64,000 nt of DNA. It comes from Actinophytocola oryzae. Lineage in GTDB: Bacteria; Actinomycetota; Actinomycetes; Mycobacteriales; Pseudonocardiaceae. Of this stretch, positions 41,448-49,549 are shown in pieces. A program made the position numbers and the translations under genes. The notes under the pieces are model-generated. The model saw only the letters and a program-made list of their open reading frames with translations, ran no database searches and had not been told where the DNA came from. Position 1 is the first letter of the stretch. Each line of letters opens with the position of its first letter. The DNA lies in contig NZ_SOCP01000002.1 of NCBI RefSeq assembly GCF_004364325.1, positions 62,001 to 126,000 of the forward strand, given 5' to 3'.

Positions 41448-42794
41448 ATGGGCAGGACAGATCGGGTGCAATACGTCGAGACGACGATCGAGGTGGCGGG
41501 GGATCCGCTCGACCTGTCGGCTCGACTGGCCGAGGCCGGACCGCACGGCGAGTTCGTCGTCTACGAGAATGCCGGGCAGTGGTCCTATGCGGGCGGGGTG
41601 CTCGCCGACGTCACCCTCGACCGGGACGGAGCCCGGCTCAGCGGCGTGCGTACCGCGCGCCTGCCCTGGAGCGACCAACCGTTGCGCCAGGTCGACAGCC
41701 TGCTCGCGATGGTCCCGGTCCGGGGCTGGCGGGCCTATGGCACCGCGGCGTTCGAGCTGTCCTACGCCAAGAACGGCGATCTCGAGCACGTGGACGACCA
41801 ACCGCTGCTGCACCTCGTGGTGCCCAGGAGCGAGGTGCGCATCGGCGCCGGCCGGGCACAGGTGCGCTCCACCAACCCGGCGACCCTTGCCGTACTCGTC
41901 GACCTGCTTACCAGTCCCGCCGAACGTCGTGAGCTGGACGCGGTTCCGCTCGACGTCAGGCAGACCGGCCGGGACGCCTACCGCGACGCGGTCGCGCGCG
42001 CGGTCCAGGACATCGCCGACGCGCGGTTGCAGAAGGTCATCCTGTCCAGGCTCGTCCCGGTGGACGAGGAAATCGACCTGGTGGGCACCTACGTGCTCGG
42101 TCGCAGCAAGAACACCCCGGCACGGTCCTTCCTGATGCGGCTCGGCGGTCTCGAAGCCGCCGGGTTCAGCCCGGAGATCGTCGTCAGCGTGACCGAGGAC
42201 GGCACGGTCGTCAGCCAGCCGCTGGCCGGCACCAGGGCGCTCACCTCGGACGCCGCGACCAACAGCCGGTTGCGCGGGGAACTGCTGTCGGACGAGAAGG
42301 AGATCTACGAGCACGCGATCTCGGTGAAGGTCGGCAACGACGAACTGCTCACCGTGTGCGAACCGGACTCGGTGGGGGTCCGCAACCTGATGACGCTGGA
42401 GGAGCGGGGCAGCGTCCAGCACATCGCCTCCCGAGTGACCGGCAGGCTCGCCGCCGGGTATGACGCGTGGGACGCCTTCGCCGCCGTCTTTCCCGCGGTG
42501 ACCGCGTCCGGGGTGTCGAAAGAGGCCGCCTACGAGGTTATCCGCGACTACGAGACCGAGCGTCGCGGCCTGTACAGCGGCGCCGTGCTGACCGTGGACG
42601 AGTCAGGAGCGATGGACGCCGCGCTGGTGCTGCGGACCATCTACCGCCAGGACGGACGGACCTGGCTGCGGGCCGGCGCCGGCATCGTCGGCCGGTCCCA
42701 GCCCGACCGCGAGTTCGAGGAGACCTGCGAGAAGCTCGACAGCGTCGCGCGTTTCCTGGTCGCCGCCGAGGTCAAGGCGGAGGTGCGCGCGTGA
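41448..42794 (+). CDS. Salicylate synthase (MbtI/Irp9-type chorismate-utilising enzyme)
   Basis: The 448-residue protein has the chorismate-binding C-terminal region ending in AGAGIVGRSQPDREFEETCEKL, which matches salicylate synthases. It has QPLAGTRAL and the VGNDELLTVCEPDSVGVRNLMTLE block with the Mg-binding glutamates (SDEKEIYEHAI). Such enzymes convert chorismate through isochorismate to salicylate and pyruvate without a separate lyase. No lyase or dihydroxybenzoate genes are nearby, supporting salicylate as product. ATG 41448 is preferred (GAGG upstream); a GTG at 41421 would add nine residues. Confidence 0.88.
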   Translation: MGRTDRVQYVETTIEVAGDPLDLSARLAEAGPHGEFVVYENAGQWSYAGGVLADVTLDRDGARLSGVRTARLPWSDQPLRQVDSLLAMVPVRGWRAYGTAAFELSYAKNGDLEHVDDQPLLHLVVPRSEVRIGAGRAQVRSTNPATLAVLVDLLTSPAERRELDAVPLDVRQTGRDAYRDAVARAVQDIADARLQKVILSRLVPVDEEIDLVGTYVLGRSKNTPARSFLMRLGGLEAAGFSPEIVVSVTEDGTVVSQPLAGTRALTSDAATNSRLRGELLSDEKEIYEHAISVKVGNDELLTVCEPDSVGVRNLMTLEERGSVQHIASRVTGRLAAGYDAWDAFAAVFPAVTASGVSKEAAYEVIRDYETERRGLYSGAVLTVDESGAMDAALVLRTIYRQDGRTWLRAGAGIVGRSQPDREFEETCEKLDSVARFLVAAEVKAEVRA

Positions 42795-43834
42795 GGACCG
42801 ACAACGTCTACCTCTCCGGGATCGGCTGTGTCGTGCCGGATCGAGTGAGCACCGAGCACGCGGTGGCGCAGGGGTGGTACGACGAGGCAGCCCGCGAGGC
42901 GTCGGGAATCCTGTCGGTCGCGGTCGCCGAGTCGACGCCCGCGCCCGACATGGCCGTCGAGGCGGCGAACCTCGCGATCCGGCGATCCGGCCACGTCGAG
43001 GACGACTTCGGTGTCCTGCTGCACAGCCACGCCCACCACCAGGGCCCGGACGCCTGGTCGCCCGCGCACTACATCCTGAACAACACCCTGGACCGGCCGA
43101 TACCGGCGATCGAGGTCAAGCAGGGTTGCCTCGGCGGACTGGCCGCGCTCGAACTGGCCGCGACCAGGCTGCTGGCCAATCCCAGCCACCCGGCCGCGCT
43201 GGTGACCGCCGCGGACAACTTCTCCATCCCACTGGTGGACCGGTGGCGGACCTCCTCGGCGTTCGTGCTCGCCGACTCCGCCGCCGCGGTGGCGCTGTCC
43301 CGTACCGGCGGGTTCGCCAGGCTGCTGGCGATCGGTTCGGTGTCCGACGCCCGGATGGAGGCACTCGACCGGGGCGGCGACCCGCTGTTCCCGCCAGGGG
43401 TGACCGTCGGCGAGCCGTTGGACTTCGACAAGCGCCGGGAGTACATGCGGGAGCAGTGGGCGTTGGGTGTCACCCCGCCCATCGGCTACTTCGGCGACAG
43501 GATCGTCGCGGTCACCGAGACGGTGCTCAAGGAAGCAGGCGTCACCTTCGACGAGATCGCCAGGGTGGCGCACCCCGGCTTCGGGTGGGCATCGCTGGAA
43601 GCGATGTTCCTCGACCCGCTGGAGATCGACGCCGAGCGCGGAACCTGGGACTACCTCAGACGAGTCGGGCACGCCGGGGTGACCGAGGTGTTCCTCGGGC
43701 TCGAGCACCTGTGGACGTCCTCGCGGATCGGCCCCGGCGACCGCGTGCTCCTGGTGTCCTCCGGAGCGGGCGCCTCCATGGGCGCGGCGGTCGTGGAGAT
43801 CCTCACCGCCTACCAGTCGGGGACGGAGAACTGA
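42791..43834 (+). CDS. KASIII-like acyltransferase (3-oxoacyl-ACP synthase III fold)
   Basis: The 347-residue protein keeps the KASIII fold with nucleophile Cys113 in EVKQGCLGGLAALELA and His261 in VAHPGFGW. The third residue, Asn in FabH, appears as His294 (VGHAGVTE). No malonyl-ACP synthase context exists, and the two next genes are a salicyl-AMP ligase and an aryl carrier protein. By analogy with PtmR of pactamycin and other KASIII homologues that form esters or amides, it probably transfers salicyl from the carrier protein to the aminocyclitol. GTGA overlap with the salicylate synthase. Confidence 0.85.
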   Translation: MRTDNVYLSGIGCVVPDRVSTEHAVAQGWYDEAAREASGILSVAVAESTPAPDMAVEAANLAIRRSGHVEDDFGVLLHSHAHHQGPDAWSPAHYILNNTLDRPIPAIEVKQGCLGGLAALELAATRLLANPSHPAALVTAADNFSIPLVDRWRTSSAFVLADSAAAVALSRTGGFARLLAIGSVSDARMEALDRGGDPLFPPGVTVGEPLDFDKRREYMREQWALGVTPPIGYFGDRIVAVTETVLKEAGVTFDEIARVAHPGFGWASLEAMFLDPLEIDAERGTWDYLRRVGHAGVTEVFLGLEHLWTSSRIGPGDRVLLVSSGAGASMGAAVVEILTAYQSGTEN

Positions 43835-43835
43835 C

Positions 43836-45464
43836 GTGTTGGAAGGAAGCACGCCGTGGCCGGCTGAGGTGGCACGGCGATACCGGACAGCGGGACTGTG
43901 GCGGGGTGAGACTCTCGGCGCCCTGCTGCGGACGGTGGCCGCCGAGCACGGCGAGAGCACCGCGCTGGTGCACGGCGACCGCCGGATCAGCTACCTCGAG
44001 CTCGACGGCAGGGCGGACCGGATGGCCGCGGGCTTCACCCGCTACGGCATCACCTCGGGTGACCGGGTCGTGGTGCAACTGCCCAACGTGCCGGAGTTCG
44101 TCGCGGTGTGTTTCGCCCTGTTCCGGCTCGGCGCCATACCGGTGTTCGCGCTGACCGCGCACCGCTCGCAGGAGATCGGGCATCTGTGCCGGATCACCGG
44201 TGCGGTGGCGTACGTGCTGCCTGGTGTGCACCGGGGGTTCGACCACCGGGTGCTGGCCAGACAGGTCCGCTCCGGTGCACCAACGCTGCGGGTGTTGTTC
44301 AGCCTCAGCGGCCAGGGCGGCGACGTCATCGACTTGTCCGCCGTGGACGCCGAACCCCGCGAGTTCGCTGAGCCGGACCCGTCCGACGCGGCGTTCTTCC
44401 TGCTCTCCGGCGGGACGACGGCACTGCCGAAGGTCATCCCGCGCACCCACGACGACTACACCTGTCAGGTGCGTGCCGCCTCCTCGGTGCTCGGCATGTC
44501 CACATCGGACGTATACCTCGCGGTCCTGCCACTGGAGTTCAACTTCACCTGGGGTTGCCCGGGAGTGATCGGCACGTTGGTCTCCGGCGGCACGGTGGTG
44601 CTCGCCGACGCCCCCACGGCCGACGACTGCTTCGCCATGATCGTCAGGGAGCAGGTCACCGTGACCTCCTTGGTGCCCAGCATCGCCCAGCTGTGGTTGG
44701 AGGCCGCGGAGTGGTCCGACGCGGACCTGTCGAGCCTGCGAGTCGTGCAGATCGGCGGCGCCAAGCTCCAGCGGTCGGTCGCCGAGCGGATCACCCCGGT
44801 CCTCGGTTGCGAGCTCCAGCAGGTCTTCGGCATGGCCGAGGGACTGCTCACGCTCACCAGGCTCGGCGACCCGACGGACGTGGTGCTGGGCACCCAGGGC
44901 AGGCCGCTGTCCGAAGAGGACGAGATCCGGATCGTCGGGCCGGACGACCGGGACGTCGCCGCCGGAGAGGTGGGCGAACTACTCACCCGAGGTCCGTACA
45001 CGTTGCGGGGCTACTACCGCGCGACCGAGCACAACGCGATCGCGTTCACCGAGGACGGGTACTACCGCAGCGGCGACCTCGTCCGCCTGACCGCCGACGG
45101 CGACCTGGTCGTCGAGGGCCGGATCAAGGACGTGGTGATCCGAGGCGGCGACAAGATCTCCGCGGCCGAGGTGGAGGGGCACCTGCTCGGCTATCCGGGA
45201 GTGCTGCGCGCGGCGGTGATCGGCGTGCCGGACGACTTCCTCGGGGAGCGGACCTGCGCCTATCTCGTGGTGACCGGTGAACACCCATCGCTGCACGACC
45301 TCAAGGGCGCGCTGCGGGACCGGGGACTGGCCGACTACAAGCTTCCCGACCGGGTCGAGTTCGTCGACGAACTCCCGGTCACCCCACTGGGAAAGGTCGA
45401 CAAGAAGGCGCTGGTGCTCCTCGCCGACCAGGGCCGCCCAACGGTAGCGAAACAGAAAGGCTGA
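43836..45464 (+). CDS. Salicyl-AMP ligase (DhbE/EntE/MbtA-type aryl acid adenylating enzyme)
   Basis: The 542-residue adenylating enzyme has LSGGTTALPKVIPRTHDDY, PLEFNFTWGCPGVIGTL, QIGGAKL, QVFGMAEGLLTLTRLGDP, GRIKDVVIRGGDKISAAE and the C-terminal lysine in TPLGKVDKKAL. This is the aryl-acid family rather than fatty acyl ligases. With a salicylate synthase two genes upstream, the substrate is almost certainly salicylate, to be loaded onto the carrier protein encoded next. The GTG start is one base after the KASIII stop. Confidence 0.92.
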   Translation: MLEGSTPWPAEVARRYRTAGLWRGETLGALLRTVAAEHGESTALVHGDRRISYLELDGRADRMAAGFTRYGITSGDRVVVQLPNVPEFVAVCFALFRLGAIPVFALTAHRSQEIGHLCRITGAVAYVLPGVHRGFDHRVLARQVRSGAPTLRVLFSLSGQGGDVIDLSAVDAEPREFAEPDPSDAAFFLLSGGTTALPKVIPRTHDDYTCQVRAASSVLGMSTSDVYLAVLPLEFNFTWGCPGVIGTLVSGGTVVLADAPTADDCFAMIVREQVTVTSLVPSIAQLWLEAAEWSDADLSSLRVVQIGGAKLQRSVAERITPVLGCELQQVFGMAEGLLTLTRLGDPTDVVLGTQGRPLSEEDEIRIVGPDDRDVAAGEVGELLTRGPYTLRGYYRATEHNAIAFTEDGYYRSGDLVRLTADGDLVVEGRIKDVVIRGGDKISAAEVEGHLLGYPGVLRAAVIGVPDDFLGERTCAYLVVTGEHPSLHDLKGALRDRGLADYKLPDRVEFVDELPVTPLGKVDKKALVLLADQGRPTVAKQKG

Positions 45465-45465
45465 C

Positions 45466-45723
45466 ATGGACACCGATTCCCGGTCGCCCACGCAACCACC
45501 CGGTGAGCAGGAACTGCGCGAAATCCTGGCGCCGCTGATCGACACCCGGCCAGAAGACATTCCCGGCGACACCAACCTGATCCTGCTGGGCATGAGCTCG
45601 ATCGACATGATGCGGCTGGTCGGCCGTTGGCGCAGGGCGAAGGTGCCGGTCGTCTTCGAAGAGCTGGCGTCGGCCCCCACGCTGAACGGCTGGCTCGCAC
45701 ACCTCGACGGACTGCGGACATGA
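45466..45723 (+). CDS. Aryl carrier protein (stand-alone)
   Basis: The 85-residue acidic four-helix carrier protein resembles the carboxy-terminal ArCP domain of EntB/DhbB: LREILAPLI, LLGMSSIDMMRLVGRWRRAKVPVVFEEL and PTLNGWLAHL. The phosphopantetheine serine is Ser45 in MSSI, where the usual Asp before Ser is replaced by Ser. It would hold salicyl as thioester. No isochorismatase domain is attached. Its stop overlaps the first cupin start. Confidence 0.88.
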   Translation: MDTDSRSPTQPPGEQELREILAPLIDTRPEDIPGDTNLILLGMSSIDMMRLVGRWRRAKVPVVFEELASAPTLNGWLAHLDGLRT

Positions 45724-46163
45724 GCGCCACCGCGGTGGTCGCCGACCTCGATCAGGCGTCCGTCGTCCACGGCGTGCACGGCGCGGACGGCGCGTCCGAA
45801 TGGAAGGCCTTCGCCCGACGCCATGACCTGTTCGGGTTCTGGGAGGCCGTCGAATGGGCCGCGTTGCCACCGGGCGGGATCAGCGGCGAACACGTGCACA
45901 CCCGGACCGAAGAGCTGTATTTCATCATCTCCGGCACCGGGATCATGCTTCTCGACGGTCACGAACACCCGGTGCGGGCCGGTGACCTGATCGTCAACGG
46001 CATCGGCACCCGGCACGGCCTGGTCAACGTGGGGGACGACCGGCTGACCTGGCTTGTCATCGAAGTGGTCGGCCCACGGATGGCGGCCGTCTATTCCGAA
46101 CACCAGAAGCGGACCGAATTGGGGGACGACGATGAGCAACGCCGTGGTAATCAATCTTCGTGA
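45720..46163 (+). CDS. Cupin protein A1 (intact metal site)
   Basis: The 147-residue single-domain cupin has a full motif 1, GEHVHTRTEELYFIISGTG, with His58, His60 and Glu64, and motif 2 GIGTRHGLVNVG with His99. It should bind Fe, Mn or Zn and could act as isomerase, dehydratase or dioxygenase. It is paralogous to the N-terminal half of the 46849 product and to the cupin attached to the cyclitol synthase (all share PPGG and WLVIEV). Role in the pathway unassigned. Confidence 0.87.
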   Translation: MSATAVVADLDQASVVHGVHGADGASEWKAFARRHDLFGFWEAVEWAALPPGGISGEHVHTRTEELYFIISGTGIMLLDGHEHPVRAGDLIVNGIGTRHGLVNVGDDRLTWLVIEVVGPRMAAVYSEHQKRTELGDDDEQRRGNQSS

Positions 46164-46458
46164 GGTGCGGGAGATCGACGCACGCGTCTTTCTGAGCGGG
46201 CCGCTGGGCCGGATCCGGCTACCGCGGTTCGAGCCGGGCCAGCAGGAGACGCTGGTCGCCGAGGACCAGGAGCACGCCCTGTTCACCGTGCGTGGCAACG
46301 GAACCGCGGTGACCGGAGCCACGACCGTCCCGCTGCGCGCCGGCGTCGCGCTGACCCTGCCGCTGGGCAGCAGCGTCACGGTGGAAGCGGGCGACGAGGG
46401 CCTGGAACTGTTCATCGCCAGCCTCAGCACTCCGCAGGCCGCAGGAGTGTCTCGATGA
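46132..46458 (+). CDS. Cupin-like protein B1 (degenerate metal site)
   Basis: The 108-residue product is a small beta-barrel cupin-like protein. It has ETLVAEDQEHALFTVRG where motif 1 should be, without the HxH pair, and no metal ligand set is visible. It aligns with the C-terminal half of the 46849 protein (EPGQ-ETL, QEH-LFT-RG, TTVPL). ATG 46132 overlaps the A1 gene by 32 bases and has GGGGGACG upstream. It probably forms a complex with A1 or C1 rather than acting alone. Confidence 0.8.
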   Translation: MSNAVVINLREVREIDARVFLSGPLGRIRLPRFEPGQQETLVAEDQEHALFTVRGNGTAVTGATTVPLRAGVALTLPLGSSVTVEAGDEGLELFIASLSTPQAAGVSR

Positions 46459-46858
46459 TCGTCACCAACGCCGGCGGACTGAGCCGCACACAGGACGGCA
46501 GCGCCTGGCGCTGTCTGGCCCGTCGCGGGATGTTGCACAGCGAGTGCGAGGCCTTCGACTACCTCCGGCTGCCGCCGGGCGGCACACGGGACGGGCGTGG
46601 CCGGGAGGGCGTCGACGCGGTCTGGTTCGTGCTGAGCGGCGAAGGGGAGTTCGTCTGCGGTGCCGATGGCTCCGTTCCGCTGCGCCCCGGTGACCTGGTC
46701 TTCTGGTCCGGGGGATCGCGCGGGTCGTTGCGCAACCCCTCCAGCGGCCACCTCGAGCTGTTGTCCTTCGCGGTGCTGCCCACCGAGGTGACCGACCGGC
46801 TTCCCGCACGGATCCCGGTTGCTCCCGCGCCCCTGACCGGAGCCGACCATGGATGATC
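46455..46858 (+). CDS. Cupin-like protein C1 (degenerate metal site)
   Basis: The 133-residue protein has the cupin outline (CEAFDYLRLPPGG, VWFVLSGEGEFV, LRPGDLVFWSGG) but motif 1 reads RDGRGREGVDAV with no histidines. It is a paralogue of the 47565 product: both begin MIV(T/S)N, have RRGML(H/F)SEC and end after LP(T)xVxxRLP. ATG overlaps the B1 stop. Together A1-B1-C1 form a three-gene unit that is repeated downstream. The reading frame closes at 46856. Confidence 0.8.
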
Positions 46859-47568
46859 GACTGATCGTCACGACCCTGGACGAGCTGTCCGAGGTCTACG
46901 AGATGCACGGCGGCGACAAGGTCGCCAGGTGGAAGTGCCTGACCCGCCGCAACAACCTGTTCGGGCCGTGGGAGGCGGTGGAATGCTCGTTTCTGCCACC
47001 GGGCGGGGCCAGCGGAGTGCACCTGCACAGCAGGACCGAGCAGTTCGACTACGTGGTGTCCGGTTCCGGCGTGATGACGATCAACGGCACCGACCACCCG
47101 GTCACCGCGGGCGATCTGCTCACCACCTGCCTCGGCACCCGGCACGGTATCCGCAATGTCGGCGACGACGACCTGATCTGGCTCGTCATCGAAGTCTCCG
47201 GGCCGGGGATGGCGCCTGGTGTGCCCGCACAGGACATCAGTGGCGACCGCGCTGAGGTGATCAAGCTCCGCGAGGTCCGCGATGTCGACGCGCTGGACTA
47301 CCTGTCCGGACCGCTGCGCCGGGCCCGGCTGGTCCACCTCGAGCCGGGGCAGGCCGAGACCCTGGCGGCCGATGTGCAGGAGCACGTGCTCTTCACCCTC
47401 CGCGGCAGCGGGTCCGCCACGTCCGCGTCCACCACCGTCCCGTTGTCCTACGGGGTGTCGGTCGGGGTGCCGTTCCTCGGCGCGGTCACGGTCGAGGGCG
47501 GGGCGGACGGACTGGAGTTCTTCGTGGTCAGTCTGGTCGTCCCGGCGAACGCAGGTGGTGCGAGATGA
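46849..47568 (+). CDS. Fused cupin A2-B2 (bicupin)
   Basis: The 239-residue protein is an A-type cupin (residues 1-125; His58, His60, Glu64, His99 all present in GVHLHSRTEQFDY and GTRHGIRNVG) fused to a B-type domain (about 135-235; VIKLREVRDVDALDYLSGPLRR as in B1, no HxH). It therefore equals the A1 and B1 genes joined in one frame. The start overlaps the C1 gene by eight bases. It is strong evidence for a duplicated cupin unit and for direct contact between A and B. Confidence 0.87.
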   Translation: MDDRLIVTTLDELSEVYEMHGGDKVARWKCLTRRNNLFGPWEAVECSFLPPGGASGVHLHSRTEQFDYVVSGSGVMTINGTDHPVTAGDLLTTCLGTRHGIRNVGDDDLIWLVIEVSGPGMAPGVPAQDISGDRAEVIKLREVRDVDALDYLSGPLRRARLVHLEPGQAETLAADVQEHVLFTLRGSGSATSASTTVPLSYGVSVGVPFLGAVTVEGGADGLEFFVVSLVVPANAGGAR

Positions 47569-47951
47569 TCGTCTCCAACTCCGGTGACGGGCTCACCAGA
47601 ACCGTCGACGGCGGCGCGGGGGAAGCGGTGTGGCGGTGTCTCGGGCGCCGGGGGATGTTGTTCAGCGAATGCGAGTCCTTCGACTACGTCCGGCTCGCGC
47701 CGGGGGCCGTGATCGACGAGCGCGGCCGGGGCGACATCGAGGAAGCCTGGTTCGTCCTGCGCGGCAGCGCCGAGTTCGTCGACGACGGCAGGGAACCCCT
47801 GCTCGTCGGCGAGGGCGAGATGGTCTTCTGCTCCCACGCGGCAGGCGGTCAGTGGCGAAATGCCGGGGACTCCCCGGTGGAGATGGTGTTCCTCGCGCTG
47901 ATGCCCACCTCGGTGAGCCGGCGGTTGCCGATCCGAACACCGTCCGACTGA
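47565..47951 (+). CDS. Cupin-like protein C2 (degenerate metal site)
   Basis: The 128-residue cupin-like protein is the second C copy. Motif 1 reads IDERGRGDIEEAWFVLRG, without HxH, and motif 2 lacks its histidine (SHAAGGQWRNAG). ATGA couples it to A2-B2. Because this degenerate form is retained in both units, it likely has a structural or binding role in a heteromeric cupin complex. Confidence 0.82.
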   Translation: MIVSNSGDGLTRTVDGGAGEAVWRCLGRRGMLFSECESFDYVRLAPGAVIDERGRGDIEEAWFVLRGSAEFVDDGREPLLVGEGEMVFCSHAAGGQWRNAGDSPVEMVFLALMPTSVSRRLPIRTPSD

Positions 47952-47971
47952 CAAGGGGAGAGGGGAGCCGT

Positions 47972-49549
47972 ATGAGTCACCAGCGCATCGAGGTCGACGT
48001 CCTCGTCGTGGGTTCTGGGCCAGTCGGCGCGACCTTCGCGCGCACGCTCGTCGAAGGCGGGCGCAGCGTGATGATGGTGGACGCCGGACCGCAGCTCTCC
48101 CGTCGTCCTGGCGAGCACCTGAAGAACCACTTCTCCTACCAACACAGCCACGAACGCTTCGGCGCCCTGGTCCGAGGACATCTGCACCCGCTGTCGAATC
48201 CCGCCCACGATGCGGCCGAGCGCGACCCGATGATCAGCCTGGACGCAGGAGTCGCCACGTACGCCGTCGGCGGGATGGCCACCCACTGGACCGGCGTGAC
48301 ACCCCGCCACCATCCGTCCGTCGAGCGGTCCGACGCCATCGCGGCCGCCGAGTGGGACCAGCTCTACGGGGAGGCCGAGGCGCTGCTCGACACCGGCACC
48401 AGCCTGACCGAGGACGCCGTCTCGCATCAGGTCGTGCTGGCCGCGCTCGCCTCGGAGTACCCGGAGCTGCCCGCCGCGTACGGGGTGCGGCACCTGCCGA
48501 TGGCGGCGCGGCGCCGCACCGACAACCCCCGGCTCGTGCGCTGGACGGGCGCCGACACCGTTCTCGGCCCACTCGCGGACGGCGGCCGCGACGAGTTCGT
48601 GCTGCGCGAACAGCACCTGTGCCGTCGGCTCGTGCCGTCGGCGGACGGTTCGTGGATCGAGTACGCCGAGATCGAGGACCAGGTCGACTGGCGGACGCTG
48701 CACGTCACGGCGAGCACGTATGTCCTCGCCTGTGGTGCCGTGCTCACCCCGCAACTGCTGTACGCCTCCGGTGTCCGCCCGCCCGCGCTCGGCCGCTACC
48801 TCACCGAACAGCCGGTCGCGTTCTGCCAGGTCGTACTCGGCGACGACCTGGTCGACGGGGTGGCGGCCGATGCGCGCTTCGCCGAACGGGTGGCCGCCCA
48901 CCGGGCACGCCATCCCGGTGATCCACTGCCGATCCCGCTGGACGACGCCGACCCGAACGTGTGGATCCCGGTGTCGCGGGACCGCCCGTGGCACTGCCAG
49001 ATCCACCGCGACCTGCCCTACGCGGACACGGCGCCGAACGCGGAGATCGACAACCGACTGGTGGTCGACCTGCGCTGGTTCGGGCTCGTCGACCCGAGTC
49101 CGGCCAACCGGGTGTGGTTCTCCGACACCGAGCAGGACGTCTTCGGTCTGCCGCGACCGGGTTTCGAGTTCTCGCTCAGCGACCAGGATCGCGAACGACA
49201 ACATCGGATGATGGCGGACCTGCGGCGGGCCGCGGCCGCACTCGGGTCGTACCTGCCGGGGTCCGAGCCACGATTCGTCGTGCCCACCCTCCCGTTGCAC
49301 ATCGCGGGAACCGTCCGGATGGGCACCGACGCCGACACCAGTGTGGTCGACCCAGGCTCGAAGGTCTGGGGCGTGCGGAACCTCTACCTCGGCGGAAACG
49401 GCCTCATCCCCACTCCCACCGCGAGCAACCCGACGCTGACCAGCGTCGCGATGGCCCTGCGGGCAGCACGCGGAATTCTCCGCACCGGACATCCATTCTC
49501 GGCAGAAAGGCGCGCAGATGAGCGGCCCAGGCTACTTGTTCCTCGGTGA
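47972..49549 (+). CDS. GMC-family FAD oxidoreductase (pyranose/cyclitol oxidase-like)
   Basis: The 525-residue protein has the ADP-binding loop VVGSGPVGATFARTLVEGG, GGMATHWTGVTPR for flavin, and the GMC C-terminus with LHIAGTVRMG (His) and GNGLIPTPTASNPTLTSVA (Asn). It resembles pyranose 2-oxidase-like enzymes, which oxidise ring hydroxyls. A GMC enzyme also occurs in C7N-aminocyclitol clusters such as cetoniacytone, so it may oxidise the cyclitol ring toward an enone or quinone. ATG 47972 follows GGGGAGAGGGGAG. It overlaps the aminotransferase by 32 bases. Confidence 0.88.
   Translation: MSHQRIEVDVLVVGSGPVGATFARTLVEGGRSVMMVDAGPQLSRRPGEHLKNHFSYQHSHERFGALVRGHLHPLSNPAHDAAERDPMISLDAGVATYAVGGMATHWTGVTPRHHPSVERSDAIAAAEWDQLYGEAEALLDTGTSLTEDAVSHQVVLAALASEYPELPAAYGVRHLPMAARRRTDNPRLVRWTGADTVLGPLADGGRDEFVLREQHLCRRLVPSADGSWIEYAEIEDQVDWRTLHVTASTYVLACGAVLTPQLLYASGVRPPALGRYLTEQPVAFCQVVLGDDLVDGVAADARFAERVAAHRARHPGDPLPIPLDDADPNVWIPVSRDRPWHCQIHRDLPYADTAPNAEIDNRLVVDLRWFGLVDPSPANRVWFSDTEQDVFGLPRPGFEFSLSDQDRERQHRMMADLRRAAAALGSYLPGSEPRFVVPTLPLHIAGTVRMGTDADTSVVDPGSKVWGVRNLYLGGNGLIPTPTASNPTLTSVAMALRAARGILRTGHPFSAERRADERPRLLVPR

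Noticed and set aside
44979-46871. Minus-strand 630-codon frame opposite the ligase and cupins
   Set aside because: Antisense to well-supported genes and lacking motifs; a result of high GC content.
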